A stretch of DNA of 16,352 bases, from NCBI GenBank assembly GCA_023248095.1, contig JAHFFF010000017.1, forward strand, positions 1-16,352. Direction: 5' to 3'. A model generated the notes under the pieces. The model did no database searches. It had not been told where the DNA came from and saw only the letters and a program-made list of their open reading frames with translations. Position numbers and translations under genes: made by a program. Positions 1 through 6,169 of the stretch are shown here, piece by piece; position 1 is the stretch's first letter; each line of letters starts with the position of its first letter. The DNA is from Candidatus Omnitrophota bacterium (GTDB lineage Bacteria; Omnitrophota; Gorgyraeia; 1-14-0-20-64-10).

Positions 1-206
1 GCGGCAGGTGAGATTGGCTGTCTGCCGGCTGCAGGAGAGACACCCAGTGCTCTCATTAGAGCAGCTTTTTCGAGTACAGGCTTGCCGTCTACCTCTTGTT
101 CTTCCAAACCAGTTTGACGCAGGGCGAGGGCGGGGCTGGGCAGGCTCAGGCAAAGGGTTAGCCAAAGGGCCAGGAATCTTGGTAGAAAAAATCGTTCTCT
201 GATCAT
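1..206 (-). CDS. N-terminal part of an exported protein with a GLEEQ motif (runs off the left edge)
   Basis: Reading leftward from ATG at 206 gives an open frame of 68 codons to the window edge. The first 28 residues look like a classical Sec signal peptide: a charged start (MIRERFF), a hydrophobic core (FLALWLTLCLSL) and a cleavage-like PSPALA end. The mature part begins LRQTGLEEQ (TGLEE at 113-99) and continues as a probable helix with no family I recognise. The giant gene at 9067 has the same layout: signal peptide, then LRP, then AGLEEQ. ATG 221 is an in-frame alternative start, but the likely -10 box ends at 222, so a transcript would begin near 215 and favour ATG 206 with a very short leader. 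No Shine-Dalgarno sequence is visible. The gene diverges from def. Reality as a coding region is well supported by the signal peptide; function is unknown. Confidence 0.75.
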   Translation of the reverse strand, partial: MIRERFFLPRFLALWLTLCLSLPSPALALRQTGLEEQEVDGKPVLEKAALMRALGVSPAAGRQPISPA

Positions 207-221
207 ATTGGTTGTGGTCAT

Positions 222-251
222 AGTATGGCTTACCCAAATGCAGGATGTCAA
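222..251 (-). promoter_or_regulatory. Probable sigma-70-type promoter of the left-edge exported protein
   Basis: On the minus strand a perfect TTGACA (-35, plus coordinates 246-251) is followed after 18 bases by CATACT (-10, 222-227), a 4/6 match to TATAAT. The 8-base string GCCATACT here recurs at the -10 position of the candidate promoter before the giant gene (9030-9037). The start of transcription would fall about 9 bases before ATG 206. This is a consensus match only. Confidence 0.45.
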
Positions 252-365
252 GGGACAATAATAGATTTATCCACCATTAACATTTTCTGAAAAACGCTGG
301 TAGGGGAAGCTGGAGATGTTTGGAGCAGGTTGCGTGGGTTTTTCCAATCTGGTACAGTACCCAGC

Positions 366-899
366 GTGATTCTCAAGGTTGCTCGGCTGGGTAACCCAGT
401 GCTTCGGCTTAAGGCCAAGCCGGTGCCGGTGGAGCAGATTCGGTCGCCGGGAATGCAGGCCTTTCTGGAGCACCTGGTGGAGACCATGCAGGAGTACGAT
501 GGGGTGGGGATTGCCGCGCCGCAGGTCCATGTCTCCTCCCAGATTGCGGCGATTGGGGTCACCCGGAATCCCCGGTACCCGAGGGCCCCGAAGATTCCGC
601 TGACACTGCTGATCAACCCCCAGGTGAAGACGGTTTCAAGGGCGGTGGAGGAGGATTGGGAGGGGTGCCTTTCCGTGGAAGGTTTTCGTGGACTGGTTCC
701 ACGCTGGCGTGAAGTGGAGGTGCGGGCTTATAATGGGCAGGGTGTGACGGTTCATTTTCGGGCAAAAGGATTCTTTGCGCGGGTGATTCAGCATGAATGG
801 GACCATCTACAGGGAAAGGTCTTTCTGGATCGGATGAAAAATCTTGCCACCCTGACGCACTTGACGGAATACGGGCGATTCTGGGCCGATCATGGTTAG
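366..899 (+). CDS. def: Peptide deformylase
   Basis: Removes the formyl group from the N-terminal formyl-methionine of new proteins in the cytoplasm, using a metal ion (usually Fe2+). All three family motifs are present, counted from GTG 366: GVGIAAPQ at 46-53, EGCLSV at 99-104 with metal ligand Cys101, and QHEWDH with His143, Glu144 and His147. The length of 177 residues is normal. The start is uncertain. GTG 366 gives MILKVARLGNPVLR, the usual family beginning, but lacks a ribosome binding site. TTG 330 adds 12 unconserved residues yet has GGAG at 322-325. The gene overlaps the next one by 8 bases, which suggests translational coupling. No methionyl-tRNA formyltransferase gene, a common neighbour, is visible here. 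Confidence 0.95.
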   Translation: MILKVARLGNPVLRLKAKPVPVEQIRSPGMQAFLEHLVETMQEYDGVGIAAPQVHVSSQIAAIGVTRNPRYPRAPKIPLTLLINPQVKTVSRAVEEDWEGCLSVEGFRGLVPRWREVEVRAYNGQGVTVHFRAKGFFARVIQHEWDHLQGKVFLDRMKNLATLTHLTEYGRFWADHG

Positions 900-1290
900 G
901 GTAGAAAAACAGCTCTCGATCTTTCTTGAAAACCGGCCGGGGGGATTGGCCCGTATCTGCGGAACCTTGGCTGAGGCCGGGATCAACATCCTGGCCCTCT
1001 CCATTCATGACACAGTGGACCATGCGATCATCCGCCTGTTCGCGGATCGACCGGTCAAGGCGCTTCTTATCCTGGAGCAGCTTGGGCTTTACATCCTGGA
1101 AACCGACGTGATCGTGCTGGAGCTGGACAACCAGCCCGGGGCGCTGGCCGAGATTTCTCGGAAGCTTGCCCGCGCGGACATCAACATCGAATACGCCTAC
1201 TGCTCGGCGACCACCACTCAGGGAAGAGGTTGCCTCATCATCAAGTCCGACGAACTCGACCGAGCCATCGAACTTCTCCGCGAGGGTTGA
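892..1290 (+). CDS. Tandem ACT-domain protein (likely amino-acid-binding regulator)
   Basis: A 132-residue protein made almost wholly of two ACT-type units. The first (about residues 1-66) starts with the typical strand, turn and helix QLSIFLENRPGGLARICGTL. The second (about 70-132) contains DNQPGALAEISRKLARADINI and ends at the C-terminus. ACT domains bind small ligands, mostly amino acids, and form dimers; no catalytic domain is attached. Stand-alone double-ACT proteins of this size are common in bacteria and their ligands are mostly unknown. ATG 892 lies inside the end of def, so the two are probably cotranslated. A role in sensing branched-chain amino acids is possible but not shown by the sequence. 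Confidence 0.9.
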   Translation: MVRVEKQLSIFLENRPGGLARICGTLAEAGINILALSIHDTVDHAIIRLFADRPVKALLILEQLGLYILETDVIVLELDNQPGALAEISRKLARADINIEYAYCSATTTQGRGCLIIKSDELDRAIELLREG

Positions 1291-1319
1291 TCGGCCTTCC
1301 CTATAATCACCGCCTGGTC

Positions 1320-1354
1320 TTGAATCTCCTCCCCGAGTGTGCTAGAATTTCTAG
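1320..1354 (+). promoter_or_regulatory. Promoter and palindromic operator of the toxin-antitoxin pair
   Basis: TTGAAT (1320-1325) and TAGAAT (1343-1348) are 17 bases apart, a good sigma-70 arrangement. The palindrome CTAGAATTTCTAG (1342-1354, six-base arms around a central T) covers the -10 box completely. Antitoxins of the AbrB/MazE type commonly repress their own promoters by binding such inverted repeats, so this is the natural operator candidate. A strong ribosome binding site, GGAGGAG (1367-1373), precedes the antitoxin ATG at 1376. Confidence 0.65.
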
Positions 1355-1375
1355 TAGATAGAAAACGGAGGAGCC

Positions 1376-1654
1376 ATGGTCGAATTTGCCGTTCGTATTC
1401 AGAAGAACAAAAACATCACGCTTCCCACCTGGGTGATGCGTTTGTTTCGCGTCGGGCCGGGGGATTTTCTTCAGCTGAAGCAAACCCGCAGCGGCATCCT
1501 CTTGAAGCCGGGGAAGCTGGTGGATCCTTCCCAAGCTTACTTCTGGACGAAGGAATGGCAAGCGGGAGAGATGCAGGTAGAGGAGCAGCGTAGACGGGGA
1601 AAGGTAAAGCGCTTCCATTCCATGAAGGCGGCGATCAGAGATCTTGACCGGTGA
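1376..1654 (+). CDS. AbrB/MazE/SpoVT-family antitoxin
   Basis: A 92-residue protein that should bind DNA and neutralise the toxin encoded just downstream. Residues 1-45 fit the swapped-hairpin AbrB/SpoVT fold (AVRIQKNKNITLPTWVMRLF, then a glycine turn in RVGPGDFLQLKQ). The C-terminal half, with DPSQAYFWTKEWQAGEMQVEE and then KRFHSMKAAIRDL, is the charged helical tail typical of antitoxins in this group, which usually wraps around the toxin. The ATG has an excellent ribosome binding site at 1367-1373. The stop codon overlaps the toxin start (GTGA, 1651-1654), the usual coupling in such modules. Autorepression through the palindrome at 1342-1354 is likely. Confidence 0.88.
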   Translation: MVEFAVRIQKNKNITLPTWVMRLFRVGPGDFLQLKQTRSGILLKPGKLVDPSQAYFWTKEWQAGEMQVEEQRRRGKVKRFHSMKAAIRDLDR

Positions 1655-1908
1655 TCGTTGAGCGTTCGGACGATTTCAAAAGGCGTTACCGGAAGTTACC
1701 CGCAGAGATACAGGATCGTGTCAAGAAGGCCCTTCTTCTTTTTTCCGAGAATCCGCGGCATCCTTCGCTTGGAAACAAAAGGATGGAAGGAGCCGACAGG
1801 ATCTGGGAACTCCGTGTGACCCAGAACTACCGGATCACCTACGAGATGATTCCTGGAGGGATCTTTTTGAGACGCATTGGTACCCACGATATTTTGAGGA
1901 ACCCCTAA
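1651..1908 (+). CDS. RelE/ParE-superfamily toxin
   Basis: An 85-residue basic protein with the RelE/ParE pattern: an N-terminal strand and helical hairpin (SDDFKRRYRKLPAEIQDRVKKALLLF), a short NPRHPSLGNKRMEG linker, then three strands (IWELRVTQNYRITYEM, IFLRRIGTHDIL). RelE-type members cut mRNA on the ribosome; ParE-type members poison gyrase. The sequence alone does not decide, but the RVTQNYRITYE strand and the C-terminal THD resemble the ribonuclease branch. It starts at GTG 1651, overlapping the antitoxin stop by 4 bases. It ends at 1908, directly before the reading frame of the CstA-family transporter, so the pair may be cotranscribed with the transporter operon. Confidence 0.88.
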   Translation: MIVERSDDFKRRYRKLPAEIQDRVKKALLLFSENPRHPSLGNKRMEGADRIWELRVTQNYRITYEMIPGGIFLRRIGTHDILRNP

Positions 1909-1912
1909 GCTG
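1896..1912 (+). promoter_or_regulatory. Ribosome binding site suggesting a CTG start for the transporter
   Basis: GAGGA at 1896-1900 lies 9 bases before CTG 1910, an ideal distance, in the reading frame of the CstA-family gene. The conventional starts GTG 1937 and ATG 1940 have no Shine-Dalgarno sequence. The 9 codons from CTG 1910 to 1936 encode LSLTVVAAV, which completes the first membrane helix and resembles the same place in E. coli CstA (from memory, WIVVASV). The frame is closed upstream by TGA at 1895-1897. Confidence 0.5.
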
Positions 1913-1936
1913 AGCCTCACGGTTGTAGCAGCAGTT

Positions 1937-3559
1937 GTGATGATTCTGTTCGGGCTGGGATATGCCGGGTACAGCCGGGTGGTGGCCCGCAAGCTCGGTC
2001 TCGACGACGCCAACCCGATGCCGGCATGCACCATGACCGACGGAGTGGATTTTGTTCCGGCCAAGGCGCCGTTCCTCCTCGGTCAGCATTTCTCCGCCAT
2101 CGCGGCGGCCGGTCCCATCGTAGGTCCGATCCTGGCGGGGCTGGCGTTTGGATGGCTGCCGGCGCTGGCCTGGATCGTGGTTGGCGCGATCTTCATCGGG
2201 GCGGTGCATGATTTCTCCAGCCTGGTCGGATCGGTTCGGCACAAGGCCCGCTCGGTGGCGCAGATCGTTCAGGAACATATGGGGCAGCGGGCCTATATCT
2301 TCTTCCTCGGTTTCATCTGGCTTTCCCTCGTTTATGTCATCACCGCCTTCGCCGATTTAACCTCCAGCTCTTTTGCGGAGCCCACCTCGGGTGGAGCCGT
2401 GGCCACCTCCTCCATCCTCTATCTTGGACTGGCGGTGGTGATGGGAGTTGCCTTAGCCCGCTTCAAGATGCCTCTGGGATTGGCGACGGGGCTCTTCACG
2501 CCCCTTCTCATTGGGGTGATCTGGGCCGGGCAGCTGTTGCCGGCTCGAATTCCGGAGGTCTTTGGGCTGCGCCCGGTCTTGATCTGGGATGGGATCGTGC
2601 TGGCGTACTGTTTCGTTGCATCGGTGCTGCCGGTCTGGCTCTTGCTGCAGCCGCGCGGCTACCTGGGCGGGGTCTTCCTCTATATATCCTTGCTGGCCGG
2701 GGTGGTGGGATTGGCCTTGGGGAATCTCCCCATTCATTATCCGGCCTTCATCGGTTTCAAGACGGCGGCAGGGATGCCGCTGTTTCCGATGCTGTTCGTG
2801 ACCGTCGCCTGCGGAGCCTGCTCTGGCTTCCATGGGCTGGTTTCCTCGGGGACTACCTCAAAGCAGGTGGCCAAGGAGACTGATTGCCGGTCGATCGGTT
2901 ACGGCGGGATGCTGCTGGAGGGGATGGTGGCGCTGATTGCACTTTCCACCGTGATGATGTTGGCCCCCTCGGACCCCGCGACGAAATTGGGGCCGGATCG
3001 GATTTATGCGCAGGGGTTGGCGACCTTCGTGCAGCAGTTTGGCCTGAATGCGCAGTTCGCCATGGCCTTTGTGCTGCTGGCCTTTGCCACCTTCATCTTC
3101 GACACGCTGGATGTGGCGACCCGGCTCGGTCGGCTGATCCTGCAGGAGCTGTTTGGATGGGCAGGCCGATGGGGACGCACCGCTGCAACGCTCCTCACGC
3201 TTGCCCTCCCTGCGTGGTTTGTTACGGCAACCCTGCGAGATCCATCCGGGCAGGTGATCCCAGCGTGGAAGGCCTTCTGGGTTGTCTTCGGAACCTCGAA
3301 TCAATTGCTGGCTGCATTGACCCTCCTGGGTTTAACGATTTGGCTCCGAAAAACTGGGAAGGCCTGGGGATTTGCCGCCGTGCCCTGCCTCTTCATGATG
3401 GTGATGACCCTGTGGGCGTTGGCCGTTCAGATGAATGGATGGATTGCTCGTATTCATGGCGGGGCTGCGTGGGTGGATCCCACCGGCATCGCCTCCCTCC
3501 TCTTGATGGGTTTGGCCCTCTGCCTGCTCTGGGAAGGGATGAAGGTCGTAAAGGCATGA
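1937..3559 (+). CDS. cstA: CstA-family carbon starvation protein (peptide/pyruvate transporter)
   Basis: A polytopic inner-membrane protein of about 540 residues, shorter than E. coli CstA (about 700) but matching it along its length. Recognisable blocks are HFSAIAAAGPIVGPILAG and WIVVGAIFIGAVHDF near the N-terminus, VLPVWLLLQPRGYL in the middle, then the hallmark CGACSGFHGLVSSGTTSK and SIGYGGMLLEGMVALIAL, and WVVFGTSNQLLAAL near the C-terminus. CstA and its relative BtsT import peptides or pyruvate, often during carbon limitation. The coordinates use GTG 1937, but that start cuts the first membrane helix; CTG 1910 with a ribosome binding site is a serious alternative. The stop overlaps the next start (ATGA, 3556-3559). 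The exact substrate cannot be told. Confidence 0.93.
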   Translation: MMILFGLGYAGYSRVVARKLGLDDANPMPACTMTDGVDFVPAKAPFLLGQHFSAIAAAGPIVGPILAGLAFGWLPALAWIVVGAIFIGAVHDFSSLVGSVRHKARSVAQIVQEHMGQRAYIFFLGFIWLSLVYVITAFADLTSSSFAEPTSGGAVATSSILYLGLAVVMGVALARFKMPLGLATGLFTPLLIGVIWAGQLLPARIPEVFGLRPVLIWDGIVLAYCFVASVLPVWLLLQPRGYLGGVFLYISLLAGVVGLALGNLPIHYPAFIGFKTAAGMPLFPMLFVTVACGACSGFHGLVSSGTTSKQVAKETDCRSIGYGGMLLEGMVALIALSTVMMLAPSDPATKLGPDRIYAQGLATFVQQFGLNAQFAMAFVLLAFATFIFDTLDVATRLGRLILQELFGWAGRWGRTAATLLTLALPAWFVTATLRDPSGQVIPAWKAFWVVFGTSNQLLAALTLLGLTIWLRKTGKAWGFAAVPCLFMMVMTLWALAVQMNGWIARIHGGAAWVDPTGIASLLLMGLALCLLWEGMKVVKA

Positions 3560-4878
3560 CCTTTCGGAAGACCGCGAAATACCGAAGCGCCGTCGAGATC
3601 GTCCGTGCGCTGAAGAAGGCCGGACATGAGGCCCTGCTTGTCGGAGGATGCGTGCGGGACTTGTTGAGGGGGAGGGCCCCGAAAGATTTCGATGTCGCCA
3701 CCAGCGCCCGCCCGGAGGAAGTGGCCAAGCTGTTCCGCAGGACCATCCCGGTGGGTGTTCAGTTCGGGGTGCAGATGGTCCTCAAGGGGGATACCCCCTA
3801 CGAGGTGGCCACCTTCCGGACCGATCGGGAGTACAAGGATGGCCGGCACCCGGAGGGGGTGATCTTTACCGGACCGAAGGAGGATGCCCTGCGCCGGGAT
3901 TTCACGGTAAACGGCCTGTTTTACGACCCTGTGAAGAAACAAGTCGTTGATTACGTCGATGGCCGGGCCGATCTGAAGCGAAGGCTGATTCGAGCCATTG
4001 GTGAGCCGGCCCGCCGTTTCGCCGAAGATCGCCTGCGGATGCTCCGGGCGGTCCGGTTTGCGGCGAACCTGGATTTCCAGATCGATCCGGGAACGTTCGA
4101 GGCCGTTCAGAAATCCGCCGAGGGGATCCTGCAGGTCAGCCCCGAGAGGATCCGGGATGAATTGGTCAAGCTCTTTACGGGGTCCCATCCCGGGCGGGGG
4201 TTGTTGCTGTTGGACGAGTGCGGTCTGCTCAAGGTGATCCTTCCGGAGGTGGCTCGGATGAAGGGAGTCGCCCAGCCGCCGGAGTTCCATCCGGAGGGGG
4301 ACGTTTTCATCCACACCAGGATGGTCCTGGACGGGCTGAAGAATTCCTCTGCCATCGTTGCGATGGGCGCCCTCTTGCACGATGTGGGCAAGCCTCCCAC
4401 CTTTCGCATCGCCGACCGGATCCGGTTCGATGGGCACGATCGGGTAGGGCGGAAGATGGCGGCGCAGATCTGCCGGCGCCTTCGCTTCTCCAACGCCGAG
4501 ACGGAGGCCATCTGCGAGTTGGTCGGCGATCACATGCGGTTCAAGGATGTCCGGCAGATGAGGCTCTCGACGCTCAAGCGGTTCATGGCCAAGCCCACCT
4601 TTCAAGAGGAGTTGATGCTGCACCGGGCCGATTGCATGGCCTCGCACAAGGACCTCTCCAACTGGCGATTCATGAGAAGGCAGTTGCGAAGGCTGCCGAA
4701 GGAGGAGATCAAGCCGAAGCCTCTCGTCAACGGGCATGATCTGCTCCGGATGGGCTACGCAGAAGGCCCCGCCATCGGCGTTATCCTCAAGGCCGTGGAG
4801 GAGAGACAACTGGAGAGGGAGCTGTCCTCCAAGTCCGAGGCACTGGCGTGGATCACTGAGGCGTTTCCGCGTCGCTAG
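3556..4878 (+). CDS. cca: CCA tRNA nucleotidyltransferase (class II, with HD domain)
   Basis: Adds or repairs the 3' CCA end of tRNAs in the cytoplasm. Its 440 residues show the class II nucleotidyltransferase head: LLVGGCVRDLL (28-37), catalytic DFD at 44-46, RRDFTVNGLFYDP (113-125) and the RNA/nucleotide-selecting EDRLRMLRAVRFA (157-169). A C-terminal HD domain follows (LLHDVGKP, His275-Asp276). Bacterial poly(A) polymerase shares the fold. The QPPEFHPEGDVFIHT block and the fused HD domain match sequences usually annotated as CCA-adding enzymes, so I prefer that call. ATG 3556 sits in an ATGA overlap with the transporter, and the stop directly abuts the plsC-like start. An open stretch upstream in the same frame is only a shadow of the transporter. 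Confidence 0.92.
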   Translation: MTFRKTAKYRSAVEIVRALKKAGHEALLVGGCVRDLLRGRAPKDFDVATSARPEEVAKLFRRTIPVGVQFGVQMVLKGDTPYEVATFRTDREYKDGRHPEGVIFTGPKEDALRRDFTVNGLFYDPVKKQVVDYVDGRADLKRRLIRAIGEPARRFAEDRLRMLRAVRFAANLDFQIDPGTFEAVQKSAEGILQVSPERIRDELVKLFTGSHPGRGLLLLDECGLLKVILPEVARMKGVAQPPEFHPEGDVFIHTRMVLDGLKNSSAIVAMGALLHDVGKPPTFRIADRIRFDGHDRVGRKMAAQICRRLRFSNAETEAICELVGDHMRFKDVRQMRLSTLKRFMAKPTFQEELMLHRADCMASHKDLSNWRFMRRQLRRLPKEEIKPKPLVNGHDLLRMGYAEGPAIGVILKAVEERQLERELSSKSEALAWITEAFPRR

Positions 4879-5634
4879 ATGGCGGTGTCCCTCTTCCTCC
4901 TGCAGTTTTTCCTTTCCATCCTCGCTTGGATCGGGATTTCCATCTGGACGGTTTTGCTGACCCTCCTGATCGGGCTGATTTACCTCCTTCATCCCTTGAT
5001 CGATCCGCAGAGAAGGATCCTTCACCGGCTGGCCTCCATCTGGGGCAGAGGATTGATGAGTTTGGCGCCGGGTTGCCGTGTTGAGGTCCTGGGATTGGAA
5101 CATATTCCGCCTCTTCGCCCAGTCATCTTCATGGCGAATCACCAAAGCTATACCGATGTCCCAGCCCTGTTTTCCTTACCGGGTCAGTTCCGATGGATGG
5201 CGGATGAAGGGCTGTTCCGCATTCCGGTTTTCGGCTGGGCCATGTGGATGGCCGGATATCTGCCGGTGCGCAGGGGAGATGCCCGCGAGGGAATCCGAAG
5301 CCTGGAACGGGCGAAACGGTTGCTGGAGCGGGGTCTTTCGATCTTTATCTTCCCGGAGGGGACGCGCAGCCGCTCGGGGGCTTTCGGAAGATTTCAGACC
5401 GGCGGGTTCCGATTGGCGGTGGCGGCCGGCACACCCATCTTACCGGTTGTCATTCTGGGGACTCGCCAGCTTCTCCCGCGGGGGACCTGGATATTTCGGT
5501 GGGGGATTCGGGTGCAGATTCGTCTGCTCCCACCCGTTTATCCTTCCAAGGACCAGAAGTCTGCGCGCGGTTTGTCCGAACAGGTTCGGGCTCAGATGAA
5601 GAGGGCGTACCTGCGCGGCCTGAAAAGCCGCTGA
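4879..5634 (+). CDS. plsC: 1-acyl-sn-glycerol-3-phosphate acyltransferase
   Basis: Transfers an acyl chain to lysophosphatidic acid to make phosphatidic acid for membrane lipids, at the inner membrane. The 251-residue protein has an N-terminal hydrophobic hairpin (about 5-38), then the acyltransferase blocks in order: NHQSYTD (87-93, catalytic His88 and Asp93), DEGLFRIPVFGW (109-120), FPEGTRSR (158-165) with Glu160 in the glycerol-phosphate site, and TPILPVVILG (185-194). Length and motif spacing are normal. Its ATG immediately follows the TAG of cca. Related enzymes acylate other lysolipids, so the precise acceptor is inferred from the family. Confidence 0.92.
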   Translation: MAVSLFLLQFFLSILAWIGISIWTVLLTLLIGLIYLLHPLIDPQRRILHRLASIWGRGLMSLAPGCRVEVLGLEHIPPLRPVIFMANHQSYTDVPALFSLPGQFRWMADEGLFRIPVFGWAMWMAGYLPVRRGDAREGIRSLERAKRLLERGLSIFIFPEGTRSRSGAFGRFQTGGFRLAVAAGTPILPVVILGTRQLLPRGTWIFRWGIRVQIRLLPPVYPSKDQKSARGLSEQVRAQMKRAYLRGLKSR

Positions 5635-5659
5635 ACGTGCTAGGATAAATCTCACTGGA

Positions 5660-6169
5660 ATGGACCCACGTGTGGAAAATATCGGCGTTGTTCTGGTCGG
5701 GCATGGGGTTCCGGCAACCGACTGTCCTGCCCGCTTGGTCGGAGAGCTTATGGCTCTGGAGTGGAGCAGTGGTGGACATTCGCAGAGAATTGCGCAACTC
5801 GATGCCCAGATCCGGGATTGGCCGCGCCATGGGGGGAACGACCCCTACAAGGAAGGGTTTGAAAGGCTGGCGGCGGTCTTGCGGCCGCTGCTGCCGGTTG
5901 GGTTGTTTGCCGTTGCCTACAACGAGTTTTGCCGGCCCTCGGTTCCGGAAGGGATTGAGGAGCTGATCCGGCAGGGGGCGGTTCGAGTGCTGGTGGTTCC
6001 CACCATGATGACCCCCGGCGGGGTCCATTCCGAGAAGGACATCCCCCGTGCCATCCGGCAAGTGCAGGAGAAATACCCCGACGTCTCCATCGAGTACCTC
6101 TGGCCGTTTGATCTGAAGCAGGTAGCCGCTCTTCTTGCCTCGCAGGTAAAAAGGACTTTGGAAAGATGA
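5660..6169 (+). CDS. CbiX/SirB-like chelatase-fold protein
   Basis: A 169-residue protein resembling the small CbiX-type class II chelatases, which insert cobalt or iron into sirohydrochlorin. It begins with VVLVGHG (11-16) carrying a candidate catalytic His15. It later shows NEFCRPSVPEGIEELIRQGA (88-107) and LVVPTMMTPGGVHSEKDIP (111-129) with a second candidate metal-binding His123. The family usually has HGS, here HGV. No other cobalamin, sirohaem or haem genes are in the window, so the substrate is unclear. It follows plsC after 25 bases with only a weak ribosome binding site (AGGA at 5642-5645, far from ATG 5660), and its stop overlaps the MFS start (ATGA). The fold call is good; the activity is tentative. 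Confidence 0.78.
   Translation: MDPRVENIGVVLVGHGVPATDCPARLVGELMALEWSSGGHSQRIAQLDAQIRDWPRHGGNDPYKEGFERLAAVLRPLLPVGLFAVAYNEFCRPSVPEGIEELIRQGAVRVLVVPTMMTPGGVHSEKDIPRAIRQVQEKYPDVSIEYLWPFDLKQVAALLASQVKRTLER

Noticed and set aside
8..202. Plus-strand open frame of 64 codons at the left edge
   Set aside because: The opposite strand here encodes a convincing signal peptide; the plus-strand reading is rich in R and G and shows no features.
257..262. AATAAT as a -10 box for def
   Set aside because: No convincing -35 element is placed correctly on the plus strand, so I do not call a def promoter.
1302..1307. Perfect TATAAT as a -10 box for the toxin-antitoxin pair
   Set aside because: No -35-like hexamer lies 16-18 bases upstream and there is no extended -10, whereas the TTGAAT/TAGAAT pair downstream has ideal spacing and overlaps a palindrome.
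2884..3555. Long open stretch in frame with cca upstream of its ATG
   Set aside because: It is an out-of-frame reading of the CstA-family gene. The cca homology begins at ATG 3556, which sits in a typical ATGA overlap.
3454..5145. 563-codon open frame on the minus strand
   Set aside because: It lies opposite cca and parts of the genes on either side; its translation is rich in Q, P, R and H with no fold-like pattern, typical of an antisense shadow in GC-rich DNA.
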